This document shows, one piece after another, positions 41,741-56,704 of a stretch of DNA of 64,000 bases. The DNA is from Crossaster papposus (lineage: Eukaryota; Echinodermata; Asteroidea; Velatida; Solasteridae), in the NCBI GenBank assembly GCA_037893245.1, contig JBAIAA010000804.1:496001-560000 (forward strand), written 5' to 3'. The notes under the pieces are model-generated. The model did not search any database. It was not told the origin of the DNA and was given only the letters and a program-made list of their open reading frames with translations. Each line of letters opens with the position of its first letter. Position 1 is the first letter of the stretch. Both the position numbers and the translations under genes were made by a program.

Positions 41741-44224
41741 AACTGTGAGACTCATGCGTCAGGACACTGGCGGCATAGGCCTATGCGGAAATACACGTGC
41801 ACATACATACACAGAAGAAAACATGGCTTCGAATGAGGATAATTTTCTCGACTTATATCTTAGTGGCGAACCTCAACTTTGTTCGAGAATGAAGAGACAC
41901 TCACCAGCTCGACATCTGAGACAAAATATTGCCAGATTTTCTACTAGAAAAAACTCAAACTGTGAGACTCATGCGTCAGGACACTGGCGGCATAGGCCTA
42001 TGCGGAAATACACGTGCACATACATACACAGAAGAAAACATGGCTTCGAATGAGGATAATTTTCTCGACTTATATCTTAGTTGCGAACCTCAACTTTGTT
42101 CGAGAATGAAGAGACACTCACCAGCTCGACATCTGAGACAAAATATTGCCAGATTTTCCACTAGAAAGAACTCAAACTGTGAGACTCATGCGTCAGGACA
42201 CTGGCGGCATAGGCCTATGCGGAAATACACGTGCACATACATACACAGAAGAAAACATGGCTTCGAATGAGGAAAATTTTCTAGACTTATATCTTAGCTG
42301 CGAACCTCAACTTTGTTCGAGAATGAAGGGACACTCACCAGCTCAACATCTGAGACAAAATATTGCAAAATTTCCCACTAGAAAGAACCCAAACTGTTCG
42401 ACTCATGCGTCAGGACACTGGCGGCATAGGCCTATGTGGAAATACACGTGCACATACATACACAGAAGAAAACATGGCTTCGAATGAGGATAATTTTCTC
42501 GACTTATATCTTAGTGGCGAACCTCAACTTTGTTCGAGAATGAAGAGACACTCACCAGCTCGACATCTGAGACAAAATATTGCCAGATTTTCCACTAGAA
42601 GAAACTCAAACTGTGAGACTTGTGCGTCAGGACACTGGCGGCATAGGCCTATGCGGAAATACACGTGCACATACATACACAGAAGAAAACATGGCTTCGA
42701 ATGAGGATAATTTTCTCGACTTATATCTTAGTGGCGAACCTCAACTTTGTTCGAGAATGAAGAGACACTCACCAGCTCGACATCTGAGACAAAATATTGC
42801 CAGATTTTCTACTAGAAAGAACTCAAACTGTGAGACTCATGCGTCAGGACACTGGCGGCATAGGCCTATGCGGAAATACACGTGCACATACATACACAGA
42901 AGAAAACATGGCTTCGAATGAGGATAATTTTCTCGACTTATATCTTAGTTGCAAACCTCAACTTTGTTCGAGAATGAAGGGACACTCACCAGCTCAACAT
43001 CTGAGACAAAATATTGCAAAATTTCCCACTAGAAAGAACCCAAACTGTTCGACTCATGCGTCAGGACACTGGCGGCATAGGCCTATGTGGAAATACACGT
43101 GCACATACATACACAGAAGAAAACATGGCTTCGAATGAGGATAATTTTCTCGACTTATATCTTAGTGGCGAACCTCAACTTTGTTCGAGAATGAAGAGAC
43201 ACTCACCAGATCGACATCTGAGACAAAATATTGCCAGATTTTCCACTAGAAAGAACTCAAACTGTGAGACTCATGCGTCAGGACACTGGCGGCATAGGCC
43301 TATGCGGAAATACATGTGCACATACATACACAGAAGAAAACATGGCTTCGAATGAGGATAATTTTCTCGACTTATATCTTAGCTGCGAACCTCAACGTTG
43401 TTCGAGAATGAAGAGACACTCACCAGCTCGACATCTGAGACAAAATATTGCCAGATTTTCCACTAGAAAGAACTCAAACTGTTCGACTCATGCGTCAGGT
43501 CACTGGCGGCATAGGCCTATGCGGAAATACACGTGCACATACATACACAGAAGAAAACATGGCTTCGAAAGAGGATAATTTTCTCGACTTATATCTTAGT
43601 GGCGAACCTCAACTTTGTTCGAGAATGAAGAGACACTCACCAGCTCGACATCTGAGACAAAATATTGCCAGATTTTTTACTAGAAAGAACTCAAACTGTG
43701 AGACTCATGCGTCAGGACACTGGCGGCATAAGCCTATGCGGAAATACACGTGCACATACATACACAGAAGAAAACATGGCTTCGAATGAGGATAATTTTC
43801 TCGACTTATATCTTAGTTGCAAACCTCAACTTTGTTTGAGAATGAAGAGACACTCACCAGCTCGACATCTGAGACAAAATATTGCCAGATTTTCCACTAG
43901 AAAGAACTCAAACTGTGAGACTCATGCGTCAGGACACTGGCGGCATAGGCCTATGCGGAAATACACGTGCACATACATACACAGAAGAAAACATGGCTTC
44001 GAATGAGGATAATTTTTTCGACTTATATCTTAGCTGCGAACCTCAACTTTGTTCGAGAATGAAGGGACACTCACCAGCTCAACATCTGAGACAAAATATT
44101 GCAAAATTTCCCACTAGAAAGAACCCAAACTGTTCGACTCATGCGTCAGGACACTGGCGGCATAGGCCTATGTGGAAATACACGTGCACATACATACACA
44201 GAAGAAAACATGGCTTCGAATGAG

Positions 44225-44440
44225 GATAATTTTCTCGACTTATATCTTAGTGGCGAACCTCAACTTTGTTCGAGAATGAAGAGACACTCACCAGATCGAC
44301 ATCTGAGACAAAATATTGCCAGATTTTCCACTAGAAAGAACTCAACTGTGAGACTCATGCGTCAGGACACTGGCGGCATAGGCCTATGCGGAAATACATG
44401 TGCACATACATACACAGAAGAAAACATGGCTTCGAATGAG
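44225..44440 (+). repeat. 216-bp monomer 1
   Basis: One A is missing in CTCAACTGTGAG (majority CTCAAACTGTGAG) near 44341-44346. The unit also has CCAGATCGAC and CATGTG in place of the E-box. These two markers also occur without the deletion in units near 43209/43313 and 57859/57963, so the deletion arose on that background. Because 216 is a multiple of three, one frame stays open for 558 bp across this unit. Confidence 0.94.
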
Positions 44441-45308
44441 GATAATTTTCTCGACTTATATCTTAGCTGCGAACCTCAACGTTGTTCGAGAATGAAGAGA
44501 CACTCACCAGCTCGACATCTGAGACAAAATATTGCCAGATTTTCCACTAGAAAGAACTCAAACTGTTCGACTCATGCGTCAGGTCACTGGCGGCATAGGC
44601 CTATGCGGAAATACACGTGCACATACATACACAGAAGAAAACATGGCTTCGAATGAGGATAATTTTCTCGACTTATATCTTAGTTGCGAACCTCAACTTT
44701 GTTCGAGAATGAAGAGACACTCACCAGCTCGACATCTGAGACAAAATATTGCCAGATTTTCTACTAGAAAGAACTCAAACTGTGAGACTCATGCGTCAGG
44801 ACACTGGCGGCATAGGCCTATGCGGAAATACACGTGCACATACATACACAGAAGAAAACATGGCTTCGAATGAGGATAATTTTCTCGACTTATATCTTAG
44901 CTGCGAACCTCAACGTTGTTCGAGAATGAAGAGACACTCACCAGCTCGACATCTGAGACAAAATATTGCCAGATTTTCCACTAGAAAGAACTCAAACTGT
45001 GAGACTCATGCGTCAGGTCACTGGCGGAATAGGCCTATGCGGAAATACACGTGCACATACATACACAGAAGAAAACATGGCTTCGAATGAGGATAATTTT
45101 CTCGACTTATATCTTAGTTGCGAACCTCAACTTTGTTCGAGAATGAAGAGACACTCACCAGCTCGACATCTGAGACAAAATATTGCCAGATTTTCTACTA
45201 GAAAGAACTCAAACTGTGAGACTCATGCGTCAGGACACTGGCGGCAAAGGCCTATGCGGAAATACACGTGCACATACATACACAGAAGAAAACATGGCTT
45301 CGAATGAG

Positions 45309-45515
45309 GATAATTTTCTCGACTTATATCTTAGTTGCAAACCTCAACTTTGTTCGAGAATGAAGAGACACTCACCAGCTCGACATCTGAGACAAAATAT
45401 TGCCAGATTTTCCACTAGAAAGAACTCAAACTGTGAGACTCATGCGTCAGGACACTGGCGGCATAGGCCTATGCGGAAATACACGTGCACATACATACAC
45501 AGAAGAAAACATGAG
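45309..45515 (+). repeat. 207-bp monomer with a 10-bp deletion
   Basis: The end of this unit reads AACATGAGGATAAT instead of AACATGGCTTCGAATGAGG. Ten bases are missing between two copies of ATG, the pattern of replication slippage or microhomology deletion. TTCGAA and one CpG are lost. It is the only copy of this form. Confidence 0.94.
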
Positions 45516-45732
45516 GATAATTTTCTCGACTTATATCTTAGCTGCGAACCTCAACTTTGTTCGAGAATGAAGGGACACTCACCAGCTCAACATCTGAGAC
45601 AAAATATTGCAAAATTTCCCACTAGAAAGAACCCAAACTGTTCGACTCATGCGTCAGGACACTGGCGGCATAGGCCTATGTGGAAATACACGTGCACATA
45701 CATACACAGAAGAAAACATGGCTTCGAATGAG

Positions 45733-45948
45733 GATAATTTTCTCGACTTATATCTTAGTGGCGAACCTCAACTTTGTTCGAGAATGAAGAGACACTCACC
45801 AGATCGACATCTGAGACAAAATATTGCCAGATTTTCCACTAGAAAGAACTCAACTGTGAGACTCATGCGTCAGGACACTGGCGGCATAGGCCTATTCGGA
45901 AATACATGTGCACATACATACACAGAAGAAAACATGGCTTCGAATGAG
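45733..45948 (+). repeat. 216-bp monomer 2
   Basis: It has the same one-base deletion and the same CCAGATCGAC and CATGTG markers. It also has a private CCTATTCGG change near 45892, which destroys the right arm of the 14-bp palindrome. Confidence 0.94.
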
Positions 45949-48552
45949 GATAATTTTCTCGACTTATATCTTAGCTGCGAACCTCAACGTTGTTCGAGAA
46001 TGAAGAGCAACTCACCAGCTCGACATCTGAAACAAAATATTGCCAGATTTTCCACTAGAAAGAACTCAAACTGTTCGACTCATGCGTCAGGTCACTGGCG
46101 GCATAGGCCTATGCGGAAATACACGTGCACATACATACACAGAAGAAAACATGGCTTCGAATGAGGATAATTTTCTCGACTTATATCTTAGTTGCGAACC
46201 TCAACTTTGTTCGAGAATGAAGAGACACTCACCAGCTCGACATCTGAGACAAAATATTGCCAGATTTTCTACTAGAAAGAACTCAAACTGTGAGACTCAT
46301 GCGTCAGGACACTGGCGGCATAGGCCTATGCGGAAATACACGTGCACATACATACACAGAAGAAAACATGGCTTCGAATGAGGATAATTTTCTCGACTTA
46401 TATCTTAGCTGCGAACCTCAACGTTGTTCGAGAATGAAGAGACACTCACCAGCTCGACATCTGAGACAAAATATTGCCAGATTTTCCACTAGAAAGAACT
46501 CAAACTGTGAGACTCATGCGTCAGGACACTGGCGGCATAGGCCTGTGCGGAAATACACGTGCACATACATACACAGAAGAAAACATGGCTTCGAATGAGG
46601 ATAATTTTCTCGACTTATATCTTAGTTGCGAACCTCAACTTTGTTCGAGAATGAAGAGACACTCACCAGCTCGACATCTGAGACAAAATATTGCCAGATT
46701 TTCCACTAGAAAGAACTCAAACTGTGAGACTCATGCGTCAGGACACTGGCGGCATAGGCCTATGCGGAAATACACGTGCACATACATACACAGAAGAAAA
46801 CATGGCTTCGAATGAGGATAATTTTCTCGACTTATATCTTAGCTGCGAACCTCAACTTTGTTCGAGAATGAAGGGACACTCACCAGCTCAACATCTGAGA
46901 CAAAATATTGCAAAATTTCCCACTAGAAAAAACTCAAACTGTGAGACTCATGCGTCAGGACACTGGCGGCATAGGCCTATGCGGAAATACACGTGCACAT
47001 ACATACACAGAAGAAAACATGGCTTCGAATGAGGATAATTTTCTCGACTTATATCTTAGTGGCGAACCTCAACTTTGTTCGAGAATGAAGAGACACTCAC
47101 CAGCTCGACATCTGAGACAAAATATTGCCAGATTTTCCACTAGAAAGAACTCAAACTGTGAGACTCATGCGTCAGGACACTGGCGGCATAGGCCTATGCG
47201 GAAATACACGTGCACATACATACACAGAAGAAAACATGGCTTCGAATGAGGATAATTTTCTCGACTTATATCTTAGTTGCGAACCTCAACTTTGTTCGAG
47301 AATGAAGAGACACTCACCAGCTCGACATCTGAGACAAAATATTGCCAGATTTTCCACTAGAAAGAACTCAAACTGTGAGACTCATGCGTCAGGACACTGG
47401 CGGCATAGGCCTATGCGGAAATACACGTGCACATACATACACAGAAGAAAACATGGCTTCGAATGAGGATAATTTTCTCGACTTATATCTTAGCTGCGAA
47501 CCTCAACTTTGTTCGAGAATGAAGGGACACTCACCAGCTCAACATCTGAGACAAAATATTGCAAAATTTCCCACTAGAAAGAACCCAAACTGTTCGACTC
47601 ATGCGTCAGGACACTGGCGGCATAGGCCTATGTGGAAATACATGTGCACATACATACACAGAAGAAAACATGGCTTCGAATGAGGATAATTTTCTCGACT
47701 TATATCTTAGTGGCGAACCTCAACTTTGTTCGAGAATGAAGAGACACTCACCAGCTCGACATCTGAGACAAAATATTGCCAGATTTTCTACTAGAAAGAA
47801 CTCAAACTGTGAGACTCATGCGTCAGGACACTGGCGGCAAAGGCCTATGCGGAAATACACGTGCACATACATACACAGAAGAAAACATGGCTTCGAATGA
47901 GGATAATTTTCTCGACTTATATCTTAGTTGCGAACCTCAACTTTGTTCGAGAATGAAGAGACACTCACCAGCTCGACATCTGAGACAAAATATTGCCAGA
48001 TTTTCTACTAGAAAGAACTCAAACTGTGAGACTCATGCGTCAGGACACTGGCGGCAAAGGCCTATGCGGAAATACACGTGCACATACATACACAGAAGAA
48101 AACATGGCTTCGAATGAGGATAATTTTCTCGACTTATATCTTAGTTGCGAACCTCAACTTTGTTCGAGAATGAAGAGACACTCACCAGCTCGACATCTGA
48201 GACAAAATATTGCCAGATTTTCCACTAGAAAGAACTCAAACTGTGAGACTCATGCGTCAGGACACTGGCGGCATAGGCATATGCGGAAATACACGTGCAC
48301 ATACATACACAGAAGAAAACATGGCTTCGAATGAGGATAATTTTCTCGACTTATATCTTAGCTGCGAACCTCAACTTTGTTCGAGAATGAAGGGACACTC
48401 AACAGCTCAACATCTGAGACAAAATATTGCAAAATTTCCCACTAGAAAGAACCCAAACTGTTCGACTCATGCGTCAGGACACTGGCGGCATAGGCCTATG
48501 TGGAAATACACGTGCACATACATACACAGAAGAAAACATGGCTTCGAATGAG

Positions 48553-48768
48553 GATAATTTTCTCGACTTATATCTTAGTGGCGAACCTCAACTTTGTTCG
48601 AGAATGAAGAGACACTCACCAGATCGACATCTGAGACAAAATATTGCCAGATTTTCCACTAGAAAGAACTCAACTGTGAGACTCATGCGTCAGGACACTG
48701 GCGGCATAGGCCTATGCGGAAATACATGTGCACATACATACACAGAAGAAAACATGGCTTGGAATGAG
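48553..48768 (+). repeat. 216-bp monomer 3
   Basis: It has the same deletion and markers. Its last bases read CTTGGAATGAG rather than CTTCGAATGAG, a private loss of the TTCGAA palindrome near 48760. Confidence 0.94.
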
Positions 48769-51700
48769 GATAATTTTCTCGACTTATATCTTAGCTGCGA
48801 ACCTCAACGTTGTTTGAGAATGAAGAGACACTCACCAGCTCGACATCTGAGACAAAATATTGCCAGATTTTCCACTAGAAAGAACTCAAACTGTTCGACT
48901 CATGCGTCAGGTCACTGGCGGCATAGGCCTATGCGGAAATACACGTGCACATACATACACAGAAGAAAACATGGCTTCGAATGAGGATAATTTTCTCGAC
49001 TTATATCTTAGTTGCGAACCTCAACTTTGTTCGAGAATGAAGAGACACTCACCAGCTCGACATCTGAGACAAAATATTGCCAGATTTTCTACTAGAAAGA
49101 ACTCAAACTGTGAGACTCATGCGTCAGGACACTGGCGGCATAGGCCTATGCGGAAATACACGTGCACATACATACACAGAAGAAAACATGGCTTCGAATG
49201 AGGATAATTTTCTCGACTTATATCTTAGCTGCGAACCTCAACGTTGTTCGAGAATGAAGAGACACTCACCAGCTCGACATCTGAGACAAAATATTGCCAG
49301 ATTTTCCACTAGAAAGAACTCAAACTGTTCGACTCATGCGTCAGGTCACTGGCGGAATAGGCCTATGCGGAAATACACGTGCACATACATACACAGAAGA
49401 AAACATGGCTTCGAATGAGGATAATTTTCTCGACTTATATCTTAGTTGCGAACCTCAACTTTGTTCGAGAATGAAGAGACACTCACCAGCTCGACATCTG
49501 AGACAAAATATTGCCAGATTTTCTACTAGAAAGAACTCAAACTGTGAGACTCATGCGTCAGGACACTGGCGGCAAAGGCCTATGCGGAAATACACGTGCA
49601 CATACATACACAGAAGAAAACATGGCTTCGAATGAGGATAATTTTCTCGACTTATATCTTAGCTGCGAACCTCAACTTTGTTCGAGAATGAAGAGACACT
49701 CACCAGCTCGACATCTGAGACAAAATATTGCCAGATTTTCCACTAGAAAGAACTCAAACTGTGAGACTCATGCGTCAGGACACTGGCGGCATAGGCCTAT
49801 GCGGAAATACACGTGCACATACATACACAGAAGAAAACATGGCTTCGAATGAGGATAATTTTCTCGACTTATATCTTAGTGGCGAACCTCAACTTTGTTC
49901 GAGAATGAAGAGACACTCACCAGCTCGACATCTGAGACAAAATATTGCCAGATTTTCCACTAGAAAGAACTCAAACTGTGAGACTCATGCGTCAGGACAC
50001 TGGCGGCATAGGCCTATGCGGAAATACACGTGCACATACATACACAGAAGAAAACATGGCTTCGAATGAGGATAATTTTCTCGACTTATATCTTAGTTGC
50101 GAACCTCAACTTTGTTCGAGAATGAAGAGACACTCACCAGCTCGACATCTGAGACAAAATATTGCCAGATTTTCCACTAGAAAGAACTCAAACTGTGAGA
50201 CTCATGCGTCAGGACACTGGCGGCATAGGCCTATGCGGAAATACACGTGCACATACATACACAGAAGAAAACATGGCTTCGAATGAGGATAATTTTCTCG
50301 ACTTATATCTTAGCTGCGAACCTCAACTTTGTTCGAGAATGAAGGGACACTCACCAGCTCAACATCTGAGACAAAATATTGCAAAATTTTCCACTAGAAA
50401 AAACTCAAACTGTGAGACTCATGCGTCAGGACACTGGCGGCATAGGCCTATGCGGAAATACACGTGCACATACATACACAGAAGAAAACATGGCTTCGAA
50501 TGAGGATAATTTTCTCGACTTATATCTTAGTGGCGAACCTCAACTTTGTTCGAGAATGAAGAGACACTCACCAGCTCGACATCTGAGACAAAATATTGCC
50601 AGATTTTCCACTAGAAAGAACTCAAACTGTGAGACTCATGCGTCAGGACACTGGCGGCATAGGCCTATGCGGAAATACACGTGCACATACATACACAGAA
50701 GAAAACATGGCTTCGAATGAGGATAATTTTCTCGACTTATATCTTCGTTGCGAACCTCAACTTTGTTCGAGAATGAAGAGACACTCACCAGCTCGACATC
50801 TGAGACAAAATATTGCCAGATTGTCCACTAGAAAGAACTCAAACTGTGAGACTCATGCGTCAGGACACTGGCGGCATAGGCCTATGCGGAAATACACGTG
50901 CACATACATACACAGAAGAAAACATGGCTTCGAATGAGGATAATTTTCTCGACTTATATCTTAGCTGCGAACCTCAACTTTGTTCGAGAATGAAGGGACA
51001 CTCACCAGTTCAACATCTGAGACAAAATATTGCAAAATTTCCCACTAGAAAGAACCCAAACTGTTCGACTCATGCGTCAGGACACTGGCGGCATAGGCCT
51101 ATGCGGAAATACACGTGCACATACATACACAGAAGAAAACATGGCTTCGAATGAGGATAATTTTCTCGACTTATATCTTAGTGGCGAACCTCAACTTTGT
51201 TCGAGAATAAAGAGACACTCACCAGCTCGACATCTGAGACAAAATATTGCCAGATTGTCCACTAGAAAGAACTCAAACTGTGAGACTCATGCGTCAGGAC
51301 ACTGGCGGCATAGGCCTATGCGGAAATACACGTGCACATACATACACAGAAGAAAACATGGCTTCGAATGAGGATAATTTTCTCGACTTATATCTTAGTT
51401 GCGAACCTCAACTTTGTTCGAGAATGAAGAGACACTCACCAGCTCGACATCTGAGACAAAATATTGCCAGATTTTCCACTAGAAAGAACTCAAACTGTGA
51501 GACTCATGCGTCAGGACACTGGCGGCATAGGCCTATGCGGAAATACACGTGCACATACATACACAGAAGAAAACATGGCTTCGAATGAGGATAATTTTCT
51601 CGACTTATATCTTAGCTGCGAACCTCAACTTTGTTCGAGAATGAAGGGACACTCACCAGCTCAACATCTGAGACAAAATATTGCAAAATTTCCCACTAGA

Positions 51701-51806
51701 AAGAACCCAAACTGTTCGACTCATGCGTCAGGACACTGGCGGCATAGGCCTATGTGGAAATACACGTGCACATACATACACAGAAGAAAACATGGCTTCG
51801 AATGAG

Positions 51807-52022
51807 GATAATTTTCTCGACTTATATCTTAGTGGCGAACCTCAACTTTGTTCGAGAATGAAGAGACACTCACCAGATCGACATCTGAGACAAAATATTG
51901 CCAGATTTTCCACTAGAAAGAACTCAACTGTGAGACTCATGCGTCAGGACACTGGCGGCATAGGCCTATGCGGAAATACATGTGCACATACATACACAGA
52001 AGAAAACATGGCTTCGAATGAG
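51807..52022 (+). repeat. 216-bp monomer 4
   Basis: It is the counterpart of the third 216-bp unit at +3254 (15 units, one of them 216 bp). The next unit has a private ACAAACTATTGCC change. Confidence 0.94.
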
Positions 52023-55000
52023 GATAATTTTCTCGACTTATATCTTAGCTGCGAACCTCAACGTTGTTCGAGAATGAAGAGACACTCACCAGCTCGACAT
52101 CTGAGACAAACTATTGCCAGATTTTCCACTAGAAAGAACTCAAACTGTTCGACTCATGCGTCAGGTCACTGGCGGCATAGGCCTATGCGGAAATACACGT
52201 GCACATACATACACAGAAGAAAACATGGCTTCGAATGAGGATAATTTTCTCGACTTATATCTTAGTTGCGAACCTCAACTTTGTTCGAGAATGAAGAGAC
52301 ACTCACCAGCTCGACATCTGAGACAAAATATTGCCAGATTTTCTACTAGAAAGAACTCAAACTGTGAGACTCATGCGTCAGGACACTGGCGGCATAGGCC
52401 TATGCGGAAATACACGTGCACATACATACACAGAAGAAAACATGGCTTCGAATGAGGATAATTTTCTCGACTTATATCTTAGCTGCGAACCTCAACGTTG
52501 TTCGAGAATGAAGAGACACTCACCAGCTCGACATCTGAGACAAAATATTGCCAGATTTTCCACTAGAAAGAACTCAAACTGTTCGACTCATGCGTCAGGT
52601 CACTGGCGGAATAGGCCTATGCGGAAATACACGTGCACATACATACACAGAAGAAAACATGGCTTCGAATGAGGATAATTTTCTCGACTTATATCTTAGT
52701 TGCGAACCTCAACTTTGTTCGAGAATGAAGAGACACTCACCAGCTCGACATCTGAGACAAAATATTGCCAGATTTTCTACTAGAAAGAACTCAAACTGTG
52801 AGACTCATGCGTCAGGACACTGGCGGCAAAGGCCTATGCGGAAATACACGTGCACATACATACACAGAAGAAAACATGGCTTCGAATGAGGATAATTTTC
52901 TCGACTTATATCTTAGTTGCGAACCTCAACTTTGTTCGAGAATGAAGAGACACTCACCAGCTCGACATCTGAGACAAAATATTGCCAGATTTTCCACTAG
53001 AAAGAACTCAAACTGTGAGACTCATGCGTCAGGACACTGGCGGCATAGGCCTATGCGGAAATACACGTGCACATACATACACAGAAGAAAACATGGCTTC
53101 GAATGAGGATAATTTTCTCGACTTATATCTTAGCTGCGAACCTCAACTTTGTTCGAGAATGAAGGGACACTCACCAGCTCAACATCTGAGACAAAATATT
53201 GCAAAATTTCCCACTAGAAAGAACTCAAACTATGCGACTCATGCGTCAGGACACTGGCGGCATAGGCCTATGCGGAAATACACGTGCACATACATACACA
53301 GAAGAAAACATGGCTTCGAATGAGGATAATTTTCTCGACTTATATCTTAGTGGCGAACCTCAACTTTGTTCGAGAATGAAGAGACACTCACCAGCTCGAC
53401 ATCTGAGACAAAATATTGCCAGATTTTCAACTAGAAAGAACTCAAACTGTGAGACTCATGCGTCAGGACACTGGCGGCATAGGCCTATGCGGAAATACAC
53501 GTGCACATACATACACAGAAGAAAACATGGCTTCGAATGAGGATAATTTTCTCGACTTATATCTTAGTTGCGAACCTCAACTTTGTTCGAGAATGAAGAG
53601 ACACTCACCAGCTCGACATCTGAGACAAAATATTGCCAGATTTTCCACTAGAAAGAACTCAAACTGTGAGACTCATGCGTCAGGACACTGGCGGCATAGG
53701 CCTATGCGGAAATACACGTGCACATACATACACAGAAGAAAACATGGCTTCGAATGAGGATAATTTTCTCGACTTATATCTTAGCTGCGAACCTCAACTT
53801 TGTTCGAGAATGAAGGGACACTCACCAGCTCAACATCTGAGACAAAATATTGCAAAATTTCCCACTAGAAAAAACTCAAACTGTGAGACTCATGCGTCAG
53901 GACACTGGCGGCATAGGCCTATGCGGAAATACACGTGCACATACATACACAGAAGAAAACATGGCTTCGAATGAGGATAATTTTCTCGACTTATATCTTA
54001 GTGGCGAACCTCAACTTTGTTCGAGAATGAAGAGACACTCACCAGCTCGACATCTGAGACAAAATATTGCCAGCTTTTCCACTAGAAAGAACTCAAACTG
54101 TGAGACTCATGCGTCAGGACACTGGCGGCATAGGCCTATGCGGAAATACACGTGCACATACATACACAGAAGAAAACATGGCTTCGAATGAGGATAATTT
54201 TCTCGACTTATATCTTAGTTGCGAACCTCAACTTTGTTCGAGAATGAAGAGACACTCACCAGCTCGACATCTGAGACAAAATATTGCCAGATTTTCCACT
54301 AGAAAGAACTCAAACTGTGAGACTCATGCGTCAGGACACTGGCGGCATAGGCCTATGCGGAAATACACGTGCACATACATACACAGAAGAAAACATGGCT
54401 TCGAATGAGGATAATTTTCTCGACTTATATCTTAGCTGCGAACCTCAACTTTGTTCGAGAATGAAGGGACACTCACCAGCTCAACATCTGAGACAAAATA
54501 TTGCAAAATTTCCCACTAGAAAGAACCCAAACTGTTCGACTCATGCGTCAGGACACTGGCGGCATAGGCCTATGTGGAAATACATGTGCACATACATACA
54601 CAGAAGAAAACATGGCTTCGAATGAGGATAATTTTCTCGACTTATATCTTAGTGGCGAACCTCAACTTTGTTCGAGAATGAAGAGACACTCACCAGCTAG
54701 ACATCTGAGACAAAATATTGCCAGATTTTCCACTAGAAAGAACTCAAGCTGTGAGACTCATGCGTCAGGACACTGGCGGCATAGGCCTATGCGGAAATAC
54801 ACGTGCACATACATACACAGAAGAAAACATGGCTTCGAATGAGGATATTTTTCTCGACTTATATCTTAGCTGCGAACCTCAACTTTGTTCGAGAATGAAA
54901 AGACACTCACCAGCTCGACATCTGAGACAAAATATTGCCAGATTTTCCACTAGAAAGAACTCAAACTGTGAGACTCATGCGTCAGGACACTGGCGGCATA

Positions 55001-56579
55001 GGCCTATGCGGAAATACACGTGCACATACATACACAGAAGAAAACATGGCTTCGAATGAGGATAATTTTCTCGACTTATATCTTAGCTGCGAACCTCAAC
55101 TTTGTTCGAGAATGAAGGGACACTCACCAGCTCAACATCTGAGACAAAATATTGCAAAATTTCCCACTAGAAAGAACCCAAACTGTTCGACTCATGCGTC
55201 AGGACACTGGCGGCATAGGCCTATGTGGAAATACACGTGCACATACATACACAGAAGAAAACATGGCTTCAAATGAGGATAATTTTCTCGACTTATATCT
55301 TAGTGGCAAACCTCAACTTTGTTCGAGAATGAAGAGACACTCACCAGCTCGACATCTGAGACAAAATATTGCCAGATTTTCCACTAGAAAGAACTCAAAC
55401 TGTGAGACTCATGCGTCAGGACACTGGCGGCATAGGCCTATGCGGAAATACACGTGCACATACATACACAGAAGAAAACATGGCTTCGAATGAGGATAAT
55501 TTTCTCGACTTATATCTTAGCTGCGAACCTCAACTTTGTTCGAGAATGAAGAGACACTCACCAGCTCGACATCTGAGACAAAATATTGCCAGATTTTCCA
55601 CTAGAAAGAACTCAAACTGTGAGACTCATGCGTCAGGACACTGGCGGCATAGGCCTATGCGGAAATACACGTGCACATACATACACAGAAGAAAACATGG
55701 CTTCGAATGAGGATAATTTTCTCGACTTATATCTTAGTTGCGAACCTCAACTTTGTTCGAGAATGAAGAGACACTCACCAGCTCGACATCTGAGACAAAA
55801 TATTGCCAGATTTTCCACTAGAAAGAACTCAAACTGTTCAACTCATGCGTCAGGTCACTGGCGGCATAGGCCTATGCGGAAATACACGTGCACATACATA
55901 CACAGAAGAAAACATGGCTTCGAATGAGGATAATTTTCTCGACTTATATCTTAGCTGCGAACCTCAACTTTGTTCGAGAATGAAGGGACACTCACCAGCT
56001 CAACATCTGAGACAAAATATTGCAAAATTTCCCACTGGAAAGAACCCAAACTGTTCGACTCATGCGTCAGGACACTGGCGGCATGGGCCTATGCGGAAAT
56101 ACACGTGCACATACATACACAAAAGAAAACATGGCTTCAAATGAGGATAATTTTCTTGACTTATATCTTAGTGGCGAACCTCAACTTTGTTCGAGAATGA
56201 AGAGACACTCACCAGCTCGACATCTGAGACAAATTATTGCCAGATTTTCCACTAGAAAGAACTCAAACTTTGAGACTCATGCGTCAGGACACTGGCGGCA
56301 TAGGCCTATGCGGAAATACACGTGCACATACATACACAGAAGAAAACATGGCTTCGAATGAGGATAATTTTCTCGACTTATATCTTAGTTGCGAACCTCA
56401 ACTTTGTTCGAGAATGAAGAGACACTCACCAGCTCCACATCTGAGACAAAATATTGCCAGATTTTCCACTAGAAAGAACTCAAACTGTGAGACTCATGCG
56501 TCAGGACACTGGCGGCATAGGCCTATGCGGAAATACACGTGCACATACATAGACAGAAGAAAACATGGCTTCGAATGAG

Positions 56580-56704
56580 GATAATTTTCTCGACTTATAT
56601 CTTAGCTGCGAACCTCAACTTTGTTCGAGAATGAAGAGACACTCACCAGCTCGACATCTGAGCCAAAGTATTGCCAAATTAACAAAAACAGGGCTGCGAA
56701 TGAG
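56580..56704 (+). repeat. 125-bp short monomer 18
   Basis: It follows GAATGAG and has CAACTTTGTTCG instead of the CAACGTTGTTCG found in most short units, so its left third comes from another subfamily. It is the first short unit after the 15.2-kb gap. Confidence 0.93.

Larger units (their letters stand above)
44100..52900 (+). repeat. Four-copy higher-order block marked by 216-bp units
   Basis: A block consisting of a GGGACAC unit, a 216-bp unit, a CGTTG / GGTCAC unit, a TTCTACTAG unit and (in three of the copies) a unit with GGCGGAATAGG then GGCAAAGG starts near 44.10, 45.61, 48.43 and 51.68 kb. The spacings are 1508, 2820 and 3254 bp. The last two copies agree over roughly 48.3-49.6 and 51.55-52.9 kb. 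This zone has no 125-bp unit. Confidence 0.78.

Noticed and set aside
51204..51215. Poly(A) signal AATAAA in GAGAATAAAGAG
   Set aside because: It is a single private G-to-A change in one unit, with no gene upstream.
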